From assembly GCF_014705615.1 (NCBI RefSeq), contig NZ_JACXJA010000021.1, positions 62,001 to 126,000 of the forward strand: a stretch of DNA of 64,000 nt, given 5' to 3'. Every line of letters starts with the position of its first letter. Positions within the stretch are counted from its first letter, which is position 1. Shown in pieces: positions 17,220-26,217 of this stretch. The notes beneath the pieces are model-generated. The model worked only from the letters and a program-made list of their open reading frames with translations. It did no database searches and was not told the DNA's origin. The DNA is from Paenibacillus oceani (GTDB lineage Bacteria > Bacillota > Bacilli > Paenibacillales > NBRC-103111). A program made the position numbers and the translations under genes.

Positions 17220-17933
17220 ATGGAATTGAAACGTAACGTACAGATCGTCATCGCCGACGATCATCAACTGCTGCGGGAAGGCGTCAAACGCATCTTAAAT
17301 ATGGAGAAAGATTTCGAAGTAGTCGGTGAATGCGGCGACGGGATTCAAGTTGTAGAGCTGTGCAATTCGCTGCGTCCCGATGTGGTCTTGATGGACATCA
17401 ATATGCCGATTGAGAACGGTGTTGTCGCGACGGAGAGGCTGAAAGAGTTTTTCCCGGAAATCAAGGTCGTTATCTTGTCGATCCATGACGATGAAAGCTA
17501 CGTGTTTGAGACGCTTCGCAAAGGGGCGTCCGGTTATCTGCTTAAAGACATGGAGGCCGAATCGCTGATCAATGCGATCCGGTCGGTTGTAGCAGGCCAT
17601 GCGTACATACATCCGAAGGTAACGGGCAAGCTGATCAACCAGCTCCGGAGAATGACTTATCTCGATCCGGCCGGCATAGGCGGCGGAGACCAGAGTCCGA
17701 AGGAAGCCGGAGTCAAATATATTCATCAGCCGAACAGCCCGCTTACGCGGCGCGAAGCTGAAGTGCTGCGTTTGCTGGCGGAAGGCAAAAGCAACAAATC
17801 GATCGGCGAAATGTTGTTCATTAGCGAAAAGACGGTTAAAAATCACGTGAGCAGCATTCTGCAAAAAATGGAAGTGGAAGACCGGACCCAAGCGGTTATT
17901 ATCGCAATCAAAAACGGGTGGGTTACCCTTTAA
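17220..17933 (+). CDS. degU: Two-component response regulator DegU
   Basis: A 237-residue NarL/LuxR-family transcription factor. The receiver domain shows the acidic pocket (VIADDHQLL), the phospho-acceptor in DVVLMDINMP and the switch Lys in GYLLKDME. The C-terminal helix-turn-helix is LTRREAEVLRLLAEGKSNKSIGEMLFISEKTVKNHVSSIL. A flexible linker with GGGDQSPKEAG joins them. Its spacing from degS indicates co-transcription. The expected targets include competence, flagellar and exoenzyme genes, several of which lie in the next 15 kb. Confidence 0.97.
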   Translation: MELKRNVQIVIADDHQLLREGVKRILNMEKDFEVVGECGDGIQVVELCNSLRPDVVLMDINMPIENGVVATERLKEFFPEIKVVILSIHDDESYVFETLRKGASGYLLKDMEAESLINAIRSVVAGHAYIHPKVTGKLINQLRRMTYLDPAGIGGGDQSPKEAGVKYIHQPNSPLTRREAEVLRLLAEGKSNKSIGEMLFISEKTVKNHVSSILQKMEVEDRTQAVIIAIKNGWVTL

Positions 17934-18002
17934 AACGAATCAGGCGCGGAGGAACCATGGACATCATAGTGGCATATAATGGCTGTAAGGGAGGGAGCCG
18001 CT

Positions 18003-18407
18003 ATGATTGTCGGGTTGCTGTCGATTTTCGGGGCGTACGGTTTGGCAATCGCCATGGTTCATCTGAGTCGTGCCTGGTTTCGATCGGAACATCGGAGACC
18101 GATTCATTACGTACTTCTTACCAGAAACAATGCGATGCATATCGAATGGTATCTACGGACGCTGTTGTTCGTATCCAAAATGAAAGCCAGGGACATTCAT
18201 GTCGTGGTGATGGATGAACGATCCGAAGACGACACCTTGGCCATAGCGGAACGGCTCGCTGAATCCCGGCCGAATCAGTTGGAGATTATGGAATGGGGCG
18301 GCGACGCTCAGCTCGACGAATGGATCGCCCGTTATGAGAGCGAAGAAGTGGTGCTCGTGCGGCTTAGCAATACGAAGGAGCTTCAACATATTCCGTTATA
18401 TCAATAG
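18003..18407 (+). CDS. Small membrane-anchored protein with a glycosyltransferase-like fold
   Basis: A 134-residue protein. The ATG at 18003 is chosen because AAGGGAGGGAG ends 6 bases before it. Residues 1-22 form a single membrane segment (MIVGLLSIFGAYGLAIAMVH). The following part, HYVLLTRNNAMHIEWYLRTL and DIHVVVMDERSEDDTLAIAERL, looks like the beginning of a GT-A family 2 glycosyltransferase (nucleotide-binding strand, then D-E-S-x-D-D-T). However, the protein stops before any catalytic DxD or acceptor region. It may therefore be a non-enzymatic relic or a regulatory protein. It stands between degU and comFA, where B. subtilis has degV. Function unknown. Confidence 0.75.
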   Translation: MIVGLLSIFGAYGLAIAMVHLSRAWFRSEHRRPIHYVLLTRNNAMHIEWYLRTLLFVSKMKARDIHVVVMDERSEDDTLAIAERLAESRPNQLEIMEWGGDAQLDEWIARYESEEVVLVRLSNTKELQHIPLYQ

Positions 18408-18440
18408 TTAACCGCTTACAGGCGGTATGGAGGGGCATGG

Positions 18441-20246
18441 GTGAAGGTTCGATTGTATGGGGCCTCCGTCGGTCCGGGGCTGGAATGGCGAATATCGCTT
18501 GAATGGAATACGGATTGTACCTACTGGTTCGAACAGTATGGCGGGAAAGTATCCCTCCACCTGTTGGAACCAGTTTTGTCTTTAGGGGAGGCGTGGGCGC
18601 TGCTGAGAGAGTTGGACGGCACGAACAGTCTGCAAAGCTCGATGCAGCGAATAGCCGCAACGTGCAGAGCGTATGGGTTTCAGGCTGGTGAGCTTCGACT
18701 TCGTACGATTTCGTTTGAAGCGTACCGGGCAAACCGTGTGGAGTGTCCTGTACTGGGCCTGGAGGAGTTAGTAAGGATGGAGAGGTTATTGGCGGGGCGT
18801 TGTTTCTCCAAAGAGGAGCTTCTCCGTTTTCTGGACCATCACGGGCTTCAAAAGGCTTTATCGCAGTGGACGAGCTATGTGCAGGCCGCATACTTGAGAG
18901 GACGGCTGAAACTGACCGGGGGCGTAGAGCGGGAGAGACGGCGGCAGTTTCCCTGGTCCAGGCCGGAGCTGCATTACCGCTGCTGCCGATGCGGGACAGG
19001 TAATGAGAAGATGTATCCGGCGGACTGTATCCATTGCAGCGGTCCGTGCGTGTACTGCGAGGAATGCCTGACGATGGGACGGATGCAGACATGCTCGTTG
19101 CTGTTGTATGGCTTGTCTGTTGATAGAGAGGATACAAGGGGCTCCTTGGAGGGACAGGCAGATCGGGACAGTACGATCGCAAAATGGGGACTCAGTCCGG
19201 CACAGACTGAAGCGGCGCGGCAGGGTCTGGCGTTTCTGGCTGGGGGCAACAGGAGGGAGCCCGGCCGTTTCCTGATCTGGGCGGTGACCGGAGCGGGGAA
19301 GACCGAGATGATCTTCCCGTTTATCGACTACGAGCTGCACAGGGGGAGGAAGGTGCTGATCGCCACACCCCGGCGCGACGTCGTGCTGGAGCTCCAGCCA
19401 AGGCTGAAGCGGGCGTTTCCGGACCGGTCTGTCGTGACGTTATATGGGGGGAGTGAGGAGCGCTGGGATCAGGGGGAGATTACGCTGTCCACTACGCACC
19501 AGCTGCTGCGATTTTATCGAAGCTTCGATCTGGTTATTATCGATGAAATAGACGCCTTTCCTTACCACAATAATCCCATGCTTCAGGCAGCCGCGCAACG
19601 GGTGTGTACGTCTGACGGAGCTTACGTGCTGCTGTCGGCGACACCGCCGGCGGGTTTTATTCGCGACGCCGAACAGGGCCGGCTGGAACATGTGAAAGTA
19701 CCGGTCCGTTTTCACCGGCATCCTCTTCCTGTCCCCCGCATATTGATGATCAAGGTGATGTCAGGCTGGAAGGGACGCTTGCCTTCGAATCTAAAAACGG
19801 CATTGCAGCGATCGATCGACAGGGGGGCGCAATTGTTCGTTTTCGTGCCGAAAATTCGTGAGGTGGAACCGACGGTGGAGGTGCTCCGCAGACAGTTTCC
19901 CGGCTGCAGCGTCGAAGGAACGTCCTCTCAAGATCCGCACAGGGCGGACAAGGTTACGAATTTTCGCCAAGGGAACATTCGCCTGCTGGTGACGACCACG
20001 ATTCTGGAGCGGGGCGTGACGGTTCCGCGAACCGATGTTTTCATTCTGGAAGCCGACTCCGGAACCTTCGATTCTGCGGCACTCGTACAGATGGCTGGAA
20101 GAGCCGGCCGGTCGAAGGACGATCCGAACGGAAGGGTGTTTTTCGCTGCTGCGGCACATACCCAATCGCAAGCGCGTGCGATCCGGCAAATCCGGCAGAT
20201 GAATCGGCTGGCGAAGCGGAAGGGGTACTTGTTGGAGCATCCCTAA
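18441..20246 (+). CDS. comFA: Late competence DNA translocase ATPase ComFA
   Basis: A 601-residue superfamily 2 helicase-like motor that helps pull single-stranded transforming DNA across the membrane. Visible motifs: Walker A VTGAGKTEM, Walker B IIDEIDAFPY (DEID box), SAT-like motif LLSATPP, and the motif V/VI region TTTILERGVTVP..VQMAGRAGRS. Before the ATPase lies the ComFA four-cysteine zinc module (CCRCGTGN...CIHC, CVYCEEC). The N-terminal 150 residues before the zinc module are an addition compared with the roughly 460-residue B. subtilis protein. The GTG start follows GGAGGGG. The gene is followed by a small hairpin and comFC. Confidence 0.95.
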   Translation: MKVRLYGASVGPGLEWRISLEWNTDCTYWFEQYGGKVSLHLLEPVLSLGEAWALLRELDGTNSLQSSMQRIAATCRAYGFQAGELRLRTISFEAYRANRVECPVLGLEELVRMERLLAGRCFSKEELLRFLDHHGLQKALSQWTSYVQAAYLRGRLKLTGGVERERRRQFPWSRPELHYRCCRCGTGNEKMYPADCIHCSGPCVYCEECLTMGRMQTCSLLLYGLSVDREDTRGSLEGQADRDSTIAKWGLSPAQTEAARQGLAFLAGGNRREPGRFLIWAVTGAGKTEMIFPFIDYELHRGRKVLIATPRRDVVLELQPRLKRAFPDRSVVTLYGGSEERWDQGEITLSTTHQLLRFYRSFDLVIIDEIDAFPYHNNPMLQAAAQRVCTSDGAYVLLSATPPAGFIRDAEQGRLEHVKVPVRFHRHPLPVPRILMIKVMSGWKGRLPSNLKTALQRSIDRGAQLFVFVPKIREVEPTVEVLRRQFPGCSVEGTSSQDPHRADKVTNFRQGNIRLLVTTTILERGVTVPRTDVFILEADSGTFDSAALVQMAGRAGRSKDDPNGRVFFAAAAHTQSQARAIRQIRQMNRLAKRKGYLLEHP

Positions 20247-20270
20247 TATGCAGTTGAAGCTGTGAGGAAG

Positions 20271-20303
20271 CACCTCTCGCCGATGGAGGTGTTTCTTGTT
20301 TTT
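20271..20303 (+). terminator. Hairpin between comFA and comFC
   Basis: CACCTC (20271-20276) pairs with GAGGTG (20286-20291), followed by TTCTTGTTTTTTT. It may partly separate comFC and the flagellar genes from comFA. Confidence 0.6.
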
Positions 20304-20340
20304 TTCGAACGATTAAATTTTTTAATGGGAGTGTTCGACT

Positions 20341-21102
20341 ATGGTTCATTGGAAACAGCTTATGTCCCGGTTGATCCGCTCAGGGGAAGCTTGGCTGGGA
20401 ACACCCACTCGTCCTTGCGCTTATTGCAATTGTCCTGTGAAGTCGTATGCGGTACCGTCCTTGAACGTATGCAACAGGTGCTACAGCCGCATACCGTGGA
20501 TTGAAACGATTCGATGTGTAAAATGCGGGCGGGCGGAGCGTTGCCCCGACTGTGTGCGATGGGGAGCGGCGTCGCTGCAGCTGAGCAGGAGCGCGGTCCG
20601 ATACGACGCCGAGATGAAAGAATGGCTCGCCGCCTACAAATACCGCAAAAATGAACGGTTAAGCGATCTGTTCGCCACGATGCTATACGCGACTTATAAG
20701 CGGCATGAGTGGGACTTTACCCGTTCAGGCGCTCCACATGCCGTCACCTACGTTCCGGTGAGCGAGGCGAGACTGTACGACCGCGGGTTTAACCAGGCGG
20801 CCCAGCTTGCCGCCAGACTCGGCGAACGGCTGAGCGTTCCGGTCGTACCGCTTCTAAGACGCAACCGGGACACGGTCAAGCAAAGCGGCAAGTCGCGCTC
20901 GGAGCGGCTGACCGATTTGAAGGACGTCTTTTCGCCCGAAATCTCCTCGATAAATCTGTTATTAAAAAAACCGCTCGATTCGCCGATAAACATAGTAATC
21001 GTAGACGATGTGTACACGACAGGAAGCACGCTGCATTATTGCGCCGACACCATTTGCAGCCGGCTGGAAGCGAACGTGTACGGTTTGACTTGGGCCAGAT
21101 GA
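20341..21102 (+). CDS. comFC: ComF family protein (phosphoribosyltransferase fold)
   Basis: A 253-residue competence protein. The N-terminus has two zinc-knuckle-like cysteine pairs (CAYCNCPVK, CNRC, CVKCGRAERCPDC). The C-terminal half is a type I phosphoribosyltransferase fold, with the PRPP motif IVIVDDVYTTGSTL and the conserved YDRGFNQAAQLA. ComFC acts with ComFA in DNA uptake or handling of incoming DNA; its exact reaction is not settled. comFB is absent between comFA and comFC. The ATG follows GGGAGTG. Confidence 0.93.
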   Translation: MVHWKQLMSRLIRSGEAWLGTPTRPCAYCNCPVKSYAVPSLNVCNRCYSRIPWIETIRCVKCGRAERCPDCVRWGAASLQLSRSAVRYDAEMKEWLAAYKYRKNERLSDLFATMLYATYKRHEWDFTRSGAPHAVTYVPVSEARLYDRGFNQAAQLAARLGERLSVPVVPLLRRNRDTVKQSGKSRSERLTDLKDVFSPEISSINLLLKKPLDSPINIVIVDDVYTTGSTLHYCADTICSRLEANVYGLTWAR

Positions 21103-21171
21103 CCGGAGCATAGATAGAAGGATCAGGAGAGCGGAGCCGATTTTTGACTATAGAGAAAGAGGGGCTGCGTT

Positions 21172-21588
21172 GTGAATTTATCCAATTGTCCGCAGTGCGG
21201 GAAAGTATTTGTTAATAACAGCTATAATATTTGTCCGGCTTGTATAAGAGAAATTGAAGACCATTACCGGAAATGCGTGGAGTTTCTGCGCAAAAACCGC
21301 GATAGCACGTTATATGAGTTAAGCGAGGGAACGGGCGTATCGGTACGCCTGATCACCCGATTTATCCGCGAAGGACGGATCGGAGCGAAGGATGCCCCGA
21401 ATTTGATGCTGCCTTGCGAATCCTGTGGGGAGCTGATTAAAGACGGCTCGATATGCGACAATTGCCGAAGCAAGCTGTCTAAGGATGTAAGGCACCTTCA
21501 TGAGGATGAGCGGCGGAGAACGGACAGGAACAACCATTTCGGCTTCGGCAGCACTTATATGAAAGACCGGGACAAATTCGGAAAATGA
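21172..21588 (+). CDS. yvyF: Flagellar operon protein YvyF (TIGR03826 type)
   Basis: A 138-residue protein with an N-terminal zinc ribbon (CPQCGK, CPAC), a helix-turn-helix-like central part (LYELSEGTGVSVRLITRFIREGRI) and a second ribbon (CESCGELIKDGSICDNC). It has the family's usual length and its place just before flgM. Function is not established; the zinc/HTH architecture suggests a regulatory role. The GTG start follows AGAGGGGCT. In FlgM-type operons it lies upstream of the SigD promoter, so part of its expression is independent of SigD. Confidence 0.9.
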   Translation: MNLSNCPQCGKVFVNNSYNICPACIREIEDHYRKCVEFLRKNRDSTLYELSEGTGVSVRLITRFIREGRIGAKDAPNLMLPCESCGELIKDGSICDNCRSKLSKDVRHLHEDERRRTDRNNHFGFGSTYMKDRDKFGK

Positions 21589-21626
21589 TGCTGCTTGCGG
21601 ATGCCCAGAAAACATTTGCACAGCTA

Positions 21627-21654
21627 TAAACAATCAAACCCAGTAATCCGATAT
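21627..21654 (+). promoter_or_regulatory. SigD-type promoter of flgM
   Basis: TAAA (21627-21630), 16 bases, then TCCGATAT (21647-21654), against the consensus TAAA-N15-GCCGATAT. Transcription would start near 21661, 48 bases before flgM. Confidence 0.75.
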
Positions 21655-21708
21655 ACTCGATATTAGCATCGTCGGAGTTGAATGGAACGAAGAGAGCAGG
21701 TGATCCCA

Positions 21709-21978
21709 ATGAAAATTAACGGTATCCAGCGGGTCGGCGCGGCCAATCCGTACGCGAAGCACGAAGCGAGACCGGCAGATATAAAGGGCAAGCGGGAGAT
21801 GCAGAAGGATGCGGTTCAGATCTCTCCGGAAGCGCAGGAGCTGCTGGACGCTAAAGGGACGGCTGAAGCCGCGCTGCGCAGCCAAAAGCTTGATCATTTG
21901 AAACAGTCGGTTTCGACCGGCACTTATTATGTGGAAGCAGGCCATATTGCAGAGAAGCTGTTTCCCTTTATCAAGTAG
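21709..21978 (+). CDS. flgM: Anti-sigma-D factor FlgM
   Basis: An 89-residue protein that binds and holds SigD until the hook is complete. Typical features: N-terminal MKINGIQRVGAANPYAK, a middle DAVQISPEAQELLDAK segment and a C-terminal amphipathic sigma-binding region (LKQSVSTGTYYVEAGHIAEKLFPF). The ATG at 21709 is chosen over 21682 because GAGCAGGTGAT is correctly spaced and the product then matches the family start. The gene has its own SigD-type promoter (negative feedback) and is followed at 24 bases by flgN. Confidence 0.95.
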   Translation: MKINGIQRVGAANPYAKHEARPADIKGKREMQKDAVQISPEAQELLDAKGTAEAALRSQKLDHLKQSVSTGTYYVEAGHIAEKLFPFIK

Positions 21979-22002
21979 CAGGAGAGCGGGTGAGCGATAG
22001 AC

Positions 22003-22497
22003 ATGGAAGCGATCCTTCAAAGCTTGGATCAACTGATAGAAGTACATCGGCTCTTGCTCGAGCTCAGCCGGCACAAGCGGGAAGCGATCGTGCATAACGA
22101 TGTGGAACGTCTGATGCAGATGACCCAGAAAGAAAACAAGTGGACGAAACGTGTGGAGCAACTGGATGCGGAACGAACGGAAGCGGTGCTTGCTTACATG
22201 CGCTCAAGAAAGATGTACGTCACGGGTGCGATTACCGTCAGCACGCTCAGCAAGATCGTAACCAGGCTGGAAGAGAAGGAAGCGCTTGTTGCACGGCAGC
22301 AGGAGCTGGTCCGGCTCATTGGCGAGATTAAGCAGGAGAACGAGCTGAACATGCAACTGGTCGAACAGTCGCTCGCTTATATTAACTATTCGATCGACGT
22401 GTTCGTAGGCTCGGATAACCAGGACGTCGTCTACCAGCATCCACAGCAGGAGCAGCACACTTACCAGGCAAGACCGATGTTCGATCAGAAAGCATAA
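22003..22497 (+). CDS. flgN: Flagellar chaperone FlgN
   Basis: A 164-residue, almost entirely helical protein that in this family binds FlgK and FlgL and delivers them to the export gate. The sequence shows long amphipathic helices (LDQLIEVHRLLLELSRHKREAIVHNDVERLMQMTQKE) and a variable Gln/His-rich tail. Position between flgM and its clients flgK/flgL supports the call more than sequence alone. Confidence 0.9.
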   Translation: MEAILQSLDQLIEVHRLLLELSRHKREAIVHNDVERLMQMTQKENKWTKRVEQLDAERTEAVLAYMRSRKMYVTGAITVSTLSKIVTRLEEKEALVARQQELVRLIGEIKQENELNMQLVEQSLAYINYSIDVFVGSDNQDVVYQHPQQEQHTYQARPMFDQKA

Positions 22498-22530
22498 ACG
22501 TCATACCACCGACGAAAAGAGGAAACGGCA

Positions 22531-24117
22531 ATGAGATCTACATTCGGCGGAATAGAAATATCCAAACGCAGCCTATTCTCCCACCAAGCGGCTCTGACGA
22601 CGACGGGGCATAATGTGGCGAACGCGAATACGAGAGGGTACTCGAGACAAGTAGTGAACCTCGTGGCAGCTAAGCCGATGGAAGCGATCGGAATGATGAG
22701 AACAACTATTCCTGGCCAAAGCGGTCAAGGTGTAGAGTTCACTTCGATTACCCGGATTCGTGAACGGTTCTTGGACGGGCAGTACTACAACGAGAACAAA
22801 TCCCTCGGAGAGTGGACCGTTCGCAATGATACACTTGAGAAAATTGAAGCGATTATTAATGAACCCACAGATACGGGAATTCGGCAAGTCATCGAGAATT
22901 TCTGGAATTCGTGGCAAGAGCTTAGCAAAAATCCGGAGAATTTAACGGCACGGTCGGTTGTTAAGGAAAGCGCGATCGCTCTAGGCGATGCTTTTAACCA
23001 TACATCCAAACAGCTATCCGATTTATCTTCCGATTTAACGGACAATATCAATGTAAAAGTTACTCAGACGAATACGATGGTGCAGCAAATTGCACAGTTA
23101 AACGAGGAGATATATCGTGTCGAGGGACTGGGGAATGACGCCAACGATCTAAGAGACCAGCGGGATGTGCTGCTCGACGACTTGTCCAAGATCATCAACG
23201 TGAATGTTACGGAGACTGACAGCGGGTACAACGTTCGGATGGGAAATATCGAGCTGGTTAATGGTCGGGAAGCGGTGACTCAGTTTACAGCTGAGACTAT
23301 GGAACAAGCCTACACGAGCCGGGATTTGGCGAGCGGAGAAGTGTACGGGATGATTTTGTCGCGGGACGGGTATGTCGCCAGCTACAGTAATGAATTGAAC
23401 GCAATGATCAAGACTCTCGTTGAAGGAGAGACGGAGGTTACTCTTCCGGCGGGAGCTGTTATTCCCGCAGGTACCGTCCTTAATGGCACCACCTACACAG
23501 GAAGCATAGCCAACCGTACATTAGCCGAGCCGACCAAAGTCACGGTTAGAGGTTTTAACGGGCTCCACAGCTTAGGCTATGCTTTATCCAATGGAGAGGC
23601 TAAGCAGGGGGGCGTCTTCTTTCAAACAAACGACGGCAGCAACAATATCACGGCCGGTAATATTAGCGTAAATCCAGACATTGTTAATAACGTAGAGAAT
23701 ATTTCTTCTTCTATGAGAACGTATCTAGACCCTGCCGATAATAAGGTGAAAGTGGTCAAAGGGAATAATGATCTGGCCTTGTTGGCTGCAGGGTTGCGTT
23801 CCAATCGGTTCGACTTTATGGCAAATTCCACGGAGACCGTTGCACTTAACGGGGGTACTCTGGATGAGTTTTTCCGCGCCGTTGTCGGCCAGTTAGGGGT
23901 TCAGACACAGGAAGCGCATCGTCAAGCGACGAACCAGAAAATATTAGTCGAGCAAGTGGAATCCCGTCGTCAGTCCGTCAGCGGCGTTTCAATGGATGAA
24001 GAAATGACCAATATGATCAAATTCCAGCATGCTTATAATGCGGCTGCACGAGCACTAACCGTACAGGATGAAATATTGGATAAAGTGATCAACGGCATGG
24101 GAGTCGTCGGTCGATAA
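22531..24117 (+). CDS. flgK: Flagellar hook-associated protein 1 FlgK
   Basis: A 528-residue hook-filament junction protein exported through the flagellar type III apparatus. The N-terminus has the rod-type motif (ALTTTGHNVANANTRGYSRQ), and the C-terminus SGVSMDEEMTNMIKFQHAYNAAARALTVQDEILDKVI is diagnostic of the rod/hook family. Coiled-coil D0/D1 regions frame a variable middle. The start follows AAGAGGAAACGGC. Slightly longer AT-rich stretches in the middle correspond to the variable domain. Confidence 0.97.
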   Translation: MRSTFGGIEISKRSLFSHQAALTTTGHNVANANTRGYSRQVVNLVAAKPMEAIGMMRTTIPGQSGQGVEFTSITRIRERFLDGQYYNENKSLGEWTVRNDTLEKIEAIINEPTDTGIRQVIENFWNSWQELSKNPENLTARSVVKESAIALGDAFNHTSKQLSDLSSDLTDNINVKVTQTNTMVQQIAQLNEEIYRVEGLGNDANDLRDQRDVLLDDLSKIINVNVTETDSGYNVRMGNIELVNGREAVTQFTAETMEQAYTSRDLASGEVYGMILSRDGYVASYSNELNAMIKTLVEGETEVTLPAGAVIPAGTVLNGTTYTGSIANRTLAEPTKVTVRGFNGLHSLGYALSNGEAKQGGVFFQTNDGSNNITAGNISVNPDIVNNVENISSSMRTYLDPADNKVKVVKGNNDLALLAAGLRSNRFDFMANSTETVALNGGTLDEFFRAVVGQLGVQTQEAHRQATNQKILVEQVESRRQSVSGVSMDEEMTNMIKFQHAYNAAARALTVQDEILDKVINGMGVVGR

Positions 24118-24162
24118 GATTGACCTACCCGGTTTTCATTACGTTTGAGAAGGAGGGCCCTG

Positions 24163-25059
24163 ATGAGTTTTCGAGTAACCCAGAACATGATGAACTCTCA
24201 ATTGCTGCGTAATTTAAACAATAATCTGCTGCGTTCCGAAGTTTATCAGAATCAATTGTCCACAGGGCGACAAATCAATAAACCGTCGGACGATCCGGTA
24301 GGAATCAGCTTTGCTATGAGATATCGGAGCGAGCTGTCTGCCAACGACCAATATCAGTCCAACGTGGATGCGGCGCTTTCCTGGATTACGTTTACCGATA
24401 CGCTGATGGATCAGGCGGGCAGTGTGGTTCATAAGCTGCGTGAGATGGCAGTTAGCGCAGCGAACGGAACAAATCCGCAGCAAGCTCTCGATATCATGAA
24501 TCAGGAAGTCAAGCAGCTGTACGAGCAGATGGTGGATGTCTCCAACAGTGAGTTTAATGGCAAACGCGTGTTTAACGGACAAAAGACGGATCTGCAGCCG
24601 TATACGCTGGAGGACGCCAAGAACCAGGTTACAGATGATGGAGCGATCCAGTTCGAGATCGGAGTAGGCGTCAAGCTGCCGATTAATGTAACAGGCAATC
24701 AAGTGTTCGGACTGCCTACGGATGAAGACAATATGTTTGCGATCTTCGGAGAAATATCGGAGGCGCTTACGAACGGGGATCATAAAGAAGTTAGCGCACT
24801 TATCGGCAAGATCGATTCCCGCATGACCAAAATGCTGGACATCCGTGCGGATATCGGAGCCAAAACAAACCGGATTCAGCTTGCAGAGAACCGGTTAAAG
24901 GATATCGGTCTTAACGTGCAGGAGCTGCAGTCCAAGACCGAAGATGCCGACATGGCCATCGTCATTACGAATCTCAAAATGAACGAGAATGTATACCAAG
25001 CTTCCCTATCTGCCGGATCCAAGCTGATTCAGCCGAGCCTGGTCGACTTTCTGAGGTAA
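24163..25059 (+). CDS. flgL: Flagellar hook-associated protein 3 FlgL
   Basis: A 298-residue junction protein between FlgK and the filament. N-terminal VTQNMMNSQLLRNLNNNL and QLSTGRQINKPSDDPVGISFAMRYR are FlgL/flagellin-type D0/D1 helices. The C-terminal AENRLKDIGLNVQELQSKTEDADMAIVITNLKMNENVYQ..LSAGSKLIQPSLVDFLR completes them. The ATG at 24163 follows AAGGAGGG at the ideal distance. Confidence 0.96.
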   Translation: MSFRVTQNMMNSQLLRNLNNNLLRSEVYQNQLSTGRQINKPSDDPVGISFAMRYRSELSANDQYQSNVDAALSWITFTDTLMDQAGSVVHKLREMAVSAANGTNPQQALDIMNQEVKQLYEQMVDVSNSEFNGKRVFNGQKTDLQPYTLEDAKNQVTDDGAIQFEIGVGVKLPINVTGNQVFGLPTDEDNMFAIFGEISEALTNGDHKEVSALIGKIDSRMTKMLDIRADIGAKTNRIQLAENRLKDIGLNVQELQSKTEDADMAIVITNLKMNENVYQASLSAGSKLIQPSLVDFLR

Positions 25060-25091
25060 TAACAGCATCCTGATAAAGGAGTGAAGCATCG

Positions 25092-25664
25092 GTGCCCTCG
25101 ATTCCCCAAATCCAAATATCGCAGCAGTATGCCAAGCTTGGCATCGATGCGGATCTTGGCCGTTATGAAATGAAGCAGCCCAGGCCCACACTCGAGCTCG
25201 AACAGCCGCAGGCTAAAGTAGAGATGAGACAGCCTCAAGGCGAGCTGAAGATCGACCAGAGCCGGGCGTGGGATGCTTTGTCCCGAACTAACATTTTGGA
25301 GGTTATGCATCGGATTTACGGGCAAGCCCGCGAACTCGCGATGAAGGGAACCGCCAGAATTGTTGAAGATGGGAACCGTATGGCGGCGATCCATAAATCG
25401 AAAGCCGATGCTATACCGGAACTCGCCATGGACGTAAGAGTAAGCTTCCCCGAGATGGTGTATGCCGGCGAGGCCTCCTTCGACAACGTGGACATCTCTT
25501 ATACGGCCCGCAGGCCAGAAATTAACATTACGCCAAGTCCCGTCCATTCACGAGCGCAACTGAATCCTCCGCAGGTCGACTACTACAGAGGAAAGCTGGA
25601 TATTTACATGCTGCAGTACAACAAGGTGGAAATAACTCCTCCTGCGTTTGATACAAGAGTATAG
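25092..25664 (+). CDS. DUF6470 family flagellar-locus protein (YviE-like)
   Basis: A 190-residue protein rich in short charged repeats (IQISQQYAKLGIDADLGRYEMKQPRP, LELEQPQAKVEMRQPQGELKIDQSRAW). This is the pattern of the uncharacterised YviE family found between flgL and fliW in Bacillus and relatives. No signal peptide or membrane segment. The C-terminal part has Pro-rich PEINITPSPVHSRAQLNPPQVDYY and KVEITPPAF. The GTG start follows AAAGGAG. A terminator hairpin follows, separating it from fliW. Function unknown. Confidence 0.85.
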   Translation: MPSIPQIQISQQYAKLGIDADLGRYEMKQPRPTLELEQPQAKVEMRQPQGELKIDQSRAWDALSRTNILEVMHRIYGQARELAMKGTARIVEDGNRMAAIHKSKADAIPELAMDVRVSFPEMVYAGEASFDNVDISYTARRPEINITPSPVHSRAQLNPPQVDYYRGKLDIYMLQYNKVEITPPAFDTRV

Positions 25665-25672
25665 GAACGTAT

Positions 25673-25702
25673 AAACTATAGGGTAACGACTATAGTTTTT
25701 TT
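25673..25702 (+). terminator. Terminator after the yviE-like gene
   Basis: AAACTATA (25673-25680) pairs with TATAGTTT (25691-25698), followed by more T. Confidence 0.75.
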
Positions 25703-25734
25703 GTAGTTTCCGAACCTGTAGGAGTGTGAGATGG

Positions 25735-26217
25735 ATGATGAAGATACAAACATTGCAATTTGGCGAAATTGAGATCCGGGAAGACAGTATTCTCACGTTT
25801 GAACACGGCTTGCCGGGATTTGAGAACTTGCATAGGTTTACCGTGCTGACACCGGATCCGGAGCTTCCCTTCTCCTTTTTGCAGGCTGTTGATGACGGGA
25901 ACACCGCGTTCGTGCTAACTGATCCTTTTCTATTTTATCCGGAGTACGAATTCGATGTGCCGGAGGAAGTACAGCAGCAGCTTCAGATCATCGAGGGGCA
26001 GGAGCTTACCATATGGGCGATCGTCTCGGTCCGAGAGGAGCTGGCCCATTCCACCTTAAATTTGATGGCTCCGGTGCTGATTAACGGCAGCAAGCGTCTT
26101 GGGCGGCAATGTATTCTGCATGGCAGCGGCTACTCGACCCAGCATCCTCTGCATGTAAAAGCTGAAACGGCTGCAACAGCTGAAGAGGGGGATGCACATG
26201 CTCGTATTAACACGTAA
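25735..26217 (+). CDS. fliW: Flagellar assembly factor FliW
   Basis: A 160-residue beta-barrel protein that binds free flagellin or CsrA in a partner switch, relieving CsrA repression of hag. Recognisable family segments: FGEIEIREDSILTFEHGLPGFENL, FSFLQAVDDGNTAFVLTDPFLFYPEYEF and LNLMAPVLINGSKRLGRQCIL. Two adjacent ATGs (25735, 25738) follow TAGGAGTG; the first is taken. The last 20 bases overlap csrA, so the two are translated from one message and probably coupled. Confidence 0.96.
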   Translation: MMKIQTLQFGEIEIREDSILTFEHGLPGFENLHRFTVLTPDPELPFSFLQAVDDGNTAFVLTDPFLFYPEYEFDVPEEVQQQLQIIEGQELTIWAIVSVREELAHSTLNLMAPVLINGSKRLGRQCILHGSGYSTQHPLHVKAETAATAEEGDAHARINT

